Of a stretch of DNA of 32,749 nt, positions 27,747 to 32,749 are shown one piece after another. The DNA lies in the NCBI RefSeq assembly GCF_014762745.1, contig NZ_JABURJ010000134.1:1-32749 (forward strand), in the 5' to 3' direction. Within the stretch, counting starts at the first letter, position 1; every line of letters starts with the position of its first letter. Source of the DNA: Kangiella sp. Lineage in GTDB: Bacteria; Pseudomonadota; Gammaproteobacteria; Enterobacterales; Kangiellaceae. The notes under the pieces were generated by a model that saw only the letters and a list, made by a program, of their open reading frames with translations, made no database searches and was not told where the DNA came from. A program made the position numbers and the translations under genes.

Positions 27747-27785
27747 TAAAAAACACCTGACCGTGATAGGAACCTGGTCAGGTGT
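27746..27785 (-). terminator. Intrinsic terminator of the hemerythrin gene
   Basis: On the minus strand ACACCTGACC (27785-27776) pairs with GGTCAGGTGT (27762-27753), followed by a T run. It ends the hemerythrin gene 28 bases after its stop. Confidence 0.85.
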
Positions 27786-27813
27786 AAAAAGGGAACTAAT
27801 GTTTAATGAAAAA

Positions 27814-28350
27814 CTAGTCAGGCTGATACAGGGTATAAAGCTCATTTTCTTCTAATGACACTCGGTGGGTTAGAACCTTACCCACAGTTTCAAAATCCTT
27901 CTTAAAAGACTCTTTCTGTTCAGCGGTAATAATGGGTTTCGAATAGGTTTTGCAGAATCGGATAACCGCTTGTGCAATATCATTCATTTCATTTCGGAAG
28001 TCTTTAACCAGATCCATGCTGGAAGAATCATCAGACAGCTTTTGCTCAAGGTAAACATAAAACTTCACGTTTTCTTTGAGTAAGTGTGCTTGAAAATCAC
28101 GTTTGAACTGGGTTACGAGATCGGCAAGCTTCTGTCGGTCATTAGCTTCAAAGCCTTCCGTCCAGATACGGCCATAAAGTGCCACGAGATGATTATGATC
28201 CCCTTTCAGGTTATCAATCAAATGGGGATCATAACTGATACCGTAATGATTACGCTTCTTGGTGAAATCAACTTCTTGGATTGGGTTTGGCTCTCGAGTA
28301 TCGACAGGCTCTGGCCGATCACGAAAAAAGTTCTTAATAAAACCAAACAT
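27814..28350 (-). CDS. Hemerythrin-domain protein
   Basis: A 178-residue soluble protein whose central and C-terminal parts form a four-helix hemerythrin-like bundle, expected to bind a diiron site that senses or handles oxygen or nitric oxide. Likely ligands are His52 or His54 (LKGDHNHLVALY), His89 and Glu93 (AHLLKENVKFYVYLE), His162 and Glu167 (LTHRVSLEENELYTLY). The first 40 residues are polar and outside the domain. GAGGAG lies 7 bases before the ATG. A perfect FNR-type box is centred about 82 bases upstream of the start codon, so low-oxygen or NO-linked control is likely. Its own terminator follows. Confidence 0.88.
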   Translation of the reverse strand: MFGFIKNFFRDRPEPVDTREPNPIQEVDFTKKRNHYGISYDPHLIDNLKGDHNHLVALYGRIWTEGFEANDRQKLADLVTQFKRDFQAHLLKENVKFYVYLEQKLSDDSSSMDLVKDFRNEMNDIAQAVIRFCKTYSKPIITAEQKESFKKDFETVGKVLTHRVSLEENELYTLYQPD

Positions 28351-28425
28351 GGTGCGACTCCTCAGCTATATGTGAAAGTAGGAACAAAATATTATCTTTT
28401 TAATCTCTTTAGTAGACACTAATTA

Positions 28426-28439
28426 TTGATATATATCAA
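28426..28439. promoter_or_regulatory. Perfect FNR/ANR/DNR-type box
   Basis: TTGATATATATCAA matches the consensus TTGAT-N4-ATCAA exactly. On the minus strand a TTAAAA or GATAAT -10 box (28403-28398 or 28396-28391) places a start site about 41-48 bases from its centre, a normal activation position for the hemerythrin gene. Confidence 0.75.
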
Positions 28440-28471
28440 TAGCTTAGAATGCAAAAATGACCACTAGATCA

Positions 28472-28674
28472 ATGCATAAATGCATCAAGAAAAATAGTAT
28501 TTTTTATGCATGATTTATAACAATTTTGTTAAAAAGACATAGAAAAGTGATAACCATTTCATAATCCCTACAAATAACCCTTTGCTACATATGGTTATTT
28601 TGCCAAGTGTATGATTATTTAGGGGGGCATAGAAAAACTGTAATAAAAATAAGCAGTTAATGCATATCTGCATT
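28472..28674. promoter_or_regulatory. Cluster of ATGCAT motifs between hemerythrin and DUF3050 genes
   Basis: Four ATGCAT hexamers occur at 28472, 28480, 28506 and 28660, the last in a dyad AATGCA-TATC-TGCATT (28659-28674). NsrR, the nitric-oxide repressor, binds half sites containing ATGCAT, but the spacing here does not match its full paired site. The rest of the 384-base gap is AT-rich and holds no gene. Confidence 0.35.
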
Positions 28675-28734
28675 TTTCGAATGTCAGATAAGGTAAAAAA
28701 TTTTACAACTATAGCTGAATAAAGGAAGGAAATT

Positions 28735-29478
28735 ATGATTGAACAAAAACTCTCACCATTAAAGCAGGCCTTATCCCACCATAAAGCCTATGGATTACTT
28801 AATTAGACGAACAATATTCGTCCCTATATGGAATATCACGTCTACGCAGTTTGGGACTTTATGACTCTGTTGAAGGCCTTGCAGCGCCGATTGACCTGTG
28901 TGGATATTCCGTGGCGTGAATCCAGTTATCCGACTGAGGTAGTGCGCTTCATCAATGAAATTGTGATCGGTGAAGAAAGCGATCTTGACCAGAATGGGCA
29001 TCCAATAAGCCACTACTCTCTTTACTTAGAAGCCATGCAGGAGGTAGGTGCTGATGTTGCGAAAGTGCAGCAGTTTGTTGCCTCATTGGATACCAGTATT
29101 ATTCCGGAAGGTGCTCGTGAATTTGTTGAGTACAACTTGAAGCTGGCTAAAGAGGGAACTGATGAAGAAGTGGCGGCTGCCTTTTTATATGGGCGGGAAA
29201 AATTGATCCCAGAAATGTTTACCGGCATCAAGGAAGCGTTAATCAGAGAGAACGCTGACTGCCCAACCTTAATCTATTACCTTGAAAGGCATATTGAGTT
29301 AGACGGCGATGAGCACGGCCCGCTGGCCGAAAAATGCCTGCAAGCCATCTGCGGAGACGACAAAGACAAATGGCAACGTGCATTAACCGTCGGCAAAGAG
29401 TGCTTACAGATGCGCGACGCCCTTTGGAACCAGGTCGAAAAAGCCCTGGTACAAAAATCAGGAATAAAAGCTGCGTGA
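28735..29478 (+). pseudogene. DUF3050 (heme-oxygenase-like fold) gene with an in-frame amber codon
   Basis: A full-length reading starts at the ATG at 28735 behind a strong ribosome site (AAGGAAGG, 5-base gap) and runs MIEQKLSPLKQALSHHKAY then GLLN, where a TAG at 28804-28806 stops it at codon 24. The same frame continues to 29478 with TNNIRPYMEYHVYAVWDF, a core DUF3050 motif, then VDIPWRESSYPTEVVRF, GHPISHYSLYLEAM and YYLERHIELDGDEHGPLA. A start at 28828 would cut into the conserved motif, so the upstream part belongs to the gene. Right after the stop is a hairpin GACGAA-CAATA-TTCGTC (28806-28822). Possible readings are a nonsense mutation, readthrough, or a sequence error. DUF3050 is, as I recall, in the heme-oxygenase-like clan; function unknown. 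Confidence 0.8.
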
Positions 29479-29535
29479 TGCAATTAGTGAATAGTCTATT
29501 GGCACGTAGAAATAGACTGATGGAATGTATGTTTA

Positions 29536-29766
29536 GCACCAACACCCCCTTATATTGAGCTAAGACACGTACAAAATATAGCAATCAAAATCTTGGATGA
29601 TTTTGATAAGAATTTTCAGCACAGGGATGTGATGTAAATTCTGGTGCGTTAAGTATTTTGGGAGTGGCGCAGGGAGTCACGCGAAGCGTGGCCTCAATAT
29701 CGGGGTGGTCTTCTTTTGACTACTTTTCTTGACCACGCAAGAAAAGTAGTTCGCTGAGTAGCGAAA
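29536..29766 (+). repeat. Dispersed structured element, copy D
   Basis: Begins GCACCAACACCCCCT like copy C. First hairpin ATCAAAATC (29584-29592), loop TTGGAT, other arm 29599-29607. Second hairpin AGAATTT (29609-29615) with 29636-29642, its tip CAC-AGGGAT-GTG. Then GGTGCGTTAAGT (29643-29654), GCGAAGCGTGGCCTCAAT, and CGGGGTGGTCTTCTTTT (29701-29717), identical to A and C. The long hairpin ACTACTTTTCTTG (29719-29731) with 29738-29750 keeps the loop ACCACG and 13 pairs although two pairs differ from copy A. The right-hand GGGGGTA end is lost. It lies in the 455-base gap before rpe; TACAAT at 29900-29905 may be the rpe -10 box. Confidence 0.85.
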
Positions 29767-29933
29767 TCAGTAATATAGGATTGTTCAGAATGAGCAGACT
29801 ATGATGGCTTTTTGTTAAACACAAATGTGAGACTTCTAAAGCCTCTAAATAGACGAATAACAATTACTCTATCCATTAGCACTTAAAATCAAGTTTAGTT
29901 ACAATGCGTTAAATCCATCCAATAAGTGCTGAT

Positions 29934-30611
29934 ATGAAAGATATCGTAATCGCCCCCTCCATTTTATCCGCAGATTTTGCCCGCCTTGGCGAAGAAGTTG
30001 AAAATGTTCTAAAGGCCGGAGCTGACTGGGTTCATTTTGATGTGATGGACAATCACTATGTTCCTAATTTAACGATTGGCCCTATGGTCTGCGAAGCCTT
30101 AAGAAATTATGGTATCGAGGCACCGATTGACGTGCATTTAATGGTTGAGCCAGTGGATAGAATCATTCCGGATTTTGCAAAAGCAGGCGCCAGCTATATA
30201 ACCTTCCACCCGGAAGCGTCAAAGCATGTTGACCGCACCATTGGTTTAATCAAGGAGCAGGGTTGTAAGGCCGGTGTCGTGCTCAATCCTGCAACGCCCT
30301 TAAGTGTTCTTGATTATGTGATTGAAAAGCTGGATATGGTGCTGTTAATGTCGGTTAACCCAGGTTTCGGCGGCCAGAGTTTTATTCCGCATACTTTGCA
30401 GAAATGTCAGCAAGTACGCCGTTTGATTGATGAGCGCGGCCTGGATATCCGCCTCGAGATCGATGGTGGCGTTAAGATAGATAATATTGAAGAAATCGCA
30501 GCCTGTGGTGCGGATACCTTTGTTGCTGGTTCAGCAGTGTTTAATGCCGATGATTACGGCAAGGTGATCCACACCATGAAAGAAAATGCAGCCAAAGGGC
30601 GTCTTGGCTAG
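29934..30611 (+). CDS. rpe: Ribulose-phosphate 3-epimerase
   Basis: A TIM-barrel epimerase of 225 residues that interconverts ribulose-5-phosphate and xylulose-5-phosphate in the pentose phosphate pathway. Signature elements: [34 protein letters not shown] with the metal-binding His and Asp, [21 protein letters not shown] and [11 protein letters not shown], and the phosphate loop FVAGSAVF. Normal length. In many gammaproteobacteria rpe is followed by gph, trpE and trpG; here the next gene is the amidotransferase and the other two are absent. Confidence 0.97.
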   Translation: MKDIVIAPSILSADFARLGEEVENVLKAGADWVHFDVMDNHYVPNLTIGPMVCEALRNYGIEAPIDVHLMVEPVDRIIPDFAKAGASYITFHPEASKHVDRTIGLIKEQGCKAGVVLNPATPLSVLDYVIEKLDMVLLMSVNPGFGGQSFIPHTLQKCQQVRRLIDERGLDIRLEIDGGVKIDNIEEIAACGADTFVAGSAVFNADDYGKVIHTMKENAAKGRLG

Positions 30612-30664
30612 TTCTTAATGAATCATCATTTGAAAGATAAGCGTCAGCTTGTTAGGTTGAGTCT

Positions 30665-31525
30665 ATGAGAAAAGTTTGGTGGGTTTTAGTAGCGCTGGTG
30701 GTGGCAGCATTCATTGGCCACTACATTTCAGATCAGTCTGCCATTGACCAATGCCTCGACTCTGGGGGCAGCTATTTTTATGATCAACATTACTGTTCAA
30801 AAACAGAAACTTATACCGGCTCTACTAACTATATCGCAAATCACCTAGGCTTCATCATCCTGCTGGTATTAAGTATCGCCTTTGCGATCGGTGCTTATTT
30901 TATCAAGGCACCAAAACCGTTAGTAGGCAAACATAAACGTTTGCTGATGATCGATAACTATGACTCATTCACCTATAACCTGGTGCAATATTTTGCTGAT
31001 CTTGGATTGGACGTGCTGGTCAAACGTAATGATGAATTGACAGTTAAGGAAGCTAAGGAAATCAATCCAGACTATATCGTCATCTCACCTGGTCCTGCGA
31101 CACCCAATGAGTCAGGTATTTCTCTGGCCGTCATCGAGGAATTAGCGCATGACTATCCGATCCTCGGAGTCTGCCTGGGACATCAGGCCATGGCGCAGGT
31201 ATTTGGCGGTAAAATTGTCCGCGCCAAGCAGGTCATGCATGGTAAAACCTCAGAAATTTTCCATACCAACAAAGGCGTCTTTAAAGACCTGCCCAATCCA
31301 TTAGAAGCAACTCGCTACCATTCACTGGTAGTAGACAATGAAAGCCTGCCACAAGACTTCGAAGTCACCGCCTGGACCGAAGACGAAGAAGGTGAGCTTG
31401 AATACATCATGGGCATCAAACACCGCAGTCTCAAACTGGAAGGCGTGCAATTCCATCCCGAATCGATCATGAGCCAGCATGGCCATCAAATGTTGAAGAA
31501 TTTTATCCTAGAATATCGACATTAG
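30665..31525 (+). CDS. Membrane-anchored TrpG/PabA-type glutamine amidotransferase (fusion)
   Basis: A 286-residue protein in two parts. Residues 92-286 are a complete class I amidotransferase of the anthranilate/aminodeoxychorismate synthase component II type: [30 protein letters not shown], nucleophile Cys170 in [15 protein letters not shown], and His264/Glu266 in VQFHPESIM. Residues 1-91 are foreign to the family: a helix at about 4-20, a loop of 40 residues with Cys30 and Cys44, a second helix at 61-80, then [12 protein letters not shown]. The positive-inside rule puts the loop in the periplasm and the enzyme in the cytoplasm. No stop separates the parts; a TTG at 30941 could give a free enzyme. 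Starts 53 bases after rpe. Whether it serves tryptophan or folate is not decidable here. Confidence 0.88.
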   Translation: MRKVWWVLVALVVAAFIGHYISDQSAIDQCLDSGGSYFYDQHYCSKTETYTGSTNYIANHLGFIILLVLSIAFAIGAYFIKAPKPLVGKHKRLLMIDNYDSFTYNLVQYFADLGLDVLVKRNDELTVKEAKEINPDYIVISPGPATPNESGISLAVIEELAHDYPILGVCLGHQAMAQVFGGKIVRAKQVMHGKTSEIFHTNKGVFKDLPNPLEATRYHSLVVDNESLPQDFEVTAWTEDEEGELEYIMGIKHRSLKLEGVQFHPESIMSQHGHQMLKNFILEYRH

Positions 31526-31534
31526 AATCAAAGC

Positions 31535-31893
31535 ATGAATACACAAGGATGTGTTTATATTCTAGCCTCGAAAACTAAAGGGACATTCCCTAAAGGGACT
31601 TCCTTTGGTCGTATACTGGAGTCACCAGTAATCTCCTTCAAAGAGTCTGGCAACATAAGCAGGAACAAGTTAAAGGTTTCACACAGAAGTATGATGTGAG
31701 AAGACTGGTGTATTATGAAGTCATTGAAGATATTGTGTCCGCGATTACTCGCGAGAAACAGATTAAGAAATGGAACAGGGCTTGGAAGATCAGGCTGGTT
31801 GAAGAGATGAATCCTGAGTGGGAAGATTTGTATTATAAGTTGATTGGTGAATCCATGATAACCGTTGATAGCGTAGATCAATTAAAAGGTTAA
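31535..31893 (+). pseudogene. GIY-YIG nuclease-like gene broken by a palindromic insertion
   Basis: From the ATG at 31535 one frame gives MNTQGCVYILASK, the start of a small GIY-YIG protein (YhbQ-like group). After a palindrome-rich insert of about 30 bases (31575-31604) the homology resumes in another frame at about 31605 as YTGVTSNLLQRVWQHKQ, then VKGFTQKYDVRRLVYYEV, IEDIVSAITREKQIKKW and MNPEWEDLYYKLI, ending at a TAA at 31891-31893. The frame change equals two bases, as an insertion of 29 or 32 bases would give. The first frame ends at a TGA near 31697, so no intact protein is made. Confidence 0.8.
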
Positions 31894-31963
31894 CTACCCA
31901 AGGTGTTTTGAGATTACATACATGATTGGGTGGTGGGCTTGGTAGAGCAAAACAGTCTCCCAA

Positions 31964-31997
31964 CAAAAAAGCCATGTGTCTCCACATGGCTTTCTTA
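31964..31997 (-). terminator. Terminator of crp, probably bidirectional
   Basis: AAGCCATGTG (31969-31978) and CACATGGCTT (31983-31992) form a 10-pair stem with loop TCTC. On the minus strand a run of six T follows, 20-odd bases after the crp stop; the plus strand has TTCTTATT. Confidence 0.85.
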
Positions 31998-32016
31998 TTA
32001 TAACTAACCAGTAAAA

Positions 32017-32652
32017 CTAGCGTGCTCCGAAGATCACCATTGTTTTACCTTTCACATGAATATGGCCTTCTTCTTCTAGCGCTTTGAGTACGCGACCAAC
32101 CATTTCACGCGAGCAGCCAACAATACGGCTTAGCTCCTGACGGGTGACTTTAATCTGCATGCCGTCTGGGTGGGTCATGGCATCCGGCTCTTTGGCCAGT
32201 TCGAGCAATGCATGCGCCACGCGTCCAGTAACATCCAAGAAGGCCAGGTCGCCAACTTTGCGACTGGTTTTGCGCAGACGGGTTGCTAACTGAGTTGCCA
32301 GGCGGAATAGCACGTCTGGATTTTCGCGAGTCAGCTGACGGAATTTATCGTAGCTGATTTCGGCTACTTCACATTCTGATTTGGTGCGAACCCATGCAGT
32401 ACGATCGTGGTCGTCAGTAAACAGACCCATTTCACCAAAGAAATCACCTGGATTAAGGTAAGCAAGTACTAGCTCACGACCCTCATCGTCTTCAATTAAA
32501 ACAGTTACAGAGCCTTCGAGCAGAAAATAAAGTGTATTTGACGAATCGCCGGCATAAATCAGAGTGCTTTTCGCTGGGAAGCGACGTCTTTGACAATGGT
32601 TGAGGAACCATTGAATGGTCTCGTCTTGTGCCAAATGATATGGTAGCGCCAT
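32017..32652 (-). CDS. crp: Cyclic AMP receptor protein CRP
   Basis: A global regulator of 211 residues, close to the E. coli protein throughout. The cAMP-binding barrel covers about residues 20-120 with [10 protein letters not shown] and [22 protein letters not shown] (key residues Glu, Arg, Ser/Thr of the cyclic-nucleotide pocket). The C-terminal helix-turn-helix is [21 protein letters not shown], keeping the Arg-Glu-x3-Arg contact residues that read TGTGA sites. AGGA lies 7 bases before the ATG. It may behave like the CRP homologue Vfr of pseudomonads. The 97 bases upstream to the window edge are AT-rich promoter sequence with no gene. Confidence 0.95.
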   Translation of the reverse strand: MALPYHLAQDETIQWFLNHCQRRRFPAKSTLIYAGDSSNTLYFLLEGSVTVLIEDDEGRELVLAYLNPGDFFGEMGLFTDDHDRTAWVRTKSECEVAEISYDKFRQLTRENPDVLFRLATQLATRLRKTSRKVGDLAFLDVTGRVAHALLELAKEPDAMTHPDGMQIKVTRQELSRIVGCSREMVGRVLKALEEEGHIHVKGKTMVIFGAR

Positions 32653-32749
32653 GAAGTCGTCCTATTTTATTGTAATCTAATGAAAATATAGCATGAAATC
32701 TTAGTCATGTACCCCTTCAAAATCAAATTTGTTGTGGCACTATATAGCC

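Noticed and set aside
28804-28806. Reassigned amber codon (for example pyrrolysine)
   Set aside because: Other genes in the window end in TAG, and no pyrrolysine genes are seen.

Overview
The window reads as a chromosomal stretch of a moderately AT-rich gammaproteobacterium. The protein set (E. coli-like CRP, 398-residue Kbl with 341-residue Tdh, UbiC/UbiA/PlsB, OxyR next to ahpC/ahpF) and the many short palindromic intergenic repeats fit a marine, Kangiella-like organism. The genus is inferred from remembered protein sequences, not from a search. No tRNA, rRNA, CRISPR array, prophage or transposase was found.

Layout. 1-813: the tail of an upstream gene and a DUF4870 membrane protein. 895-7555: a thiamin operon headed by a TPP riboswitch (thiC, thiO, thiS, a 664-base spacer full of repeats, thiG, a thiD-thiE fusion, and a rhodanese that may feed sulfur to ThiS). 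7646-9677: a pair of membrane PH-domain proteins (YdbS/YdbT type), convergent with an unknown membrane-anchored protein. 10945-14926: kbl-tdh for threonine breakdown, an ElaA-type acetyltransferase, a rhomboid protease, glpE and a DUF2007 protein. 14927-18597: a repeat cluster, then ahpF and ahpC diverging from oxyR. 18660-20515: ubiC and ubiA for ubiquinone. 20471-25882 (minus strand): an exosortase-A-type acyl-CoA ligase and PLP decarboxylase in a tight run with plsB; a VanZ-like membrane protein diverges from them. 27814-29478: a hemerythrin and a DUF3050 gene diverge around a perfect FNR box; the DUF3050 gene has an in-frame amber stop. 29934-31525: rpe and a TrpG/PabA amidotransferase fused to a two-helix membrane anchor. 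31535-32652: a GIY-YIG gene broken by a palindromic insertion, and crp.

The strongest unexplained structure is a dispersed intergenic element of about 230 bases or more. Three clear copies (4648-4898, 27208-27631, 29536-29766) and one diverged region (19288-19611) are present. Each good copy has hairpins with GGA in the loop, several reading CAGGAYG like the CsrB repeat, then a conserved GCGTTAAGT block, a 17-base identical block and a long hairpin with a six-base loop. Base pairs in that long hairpin change on both sides between copies, so structure is being kept. Other points for a second look are the membrane-tethered amidotransferase, the amber codon followed by a hairpin in the DUF3050 gene, and the exosortase-type gene pair linked to plsB with no exosortase in view.
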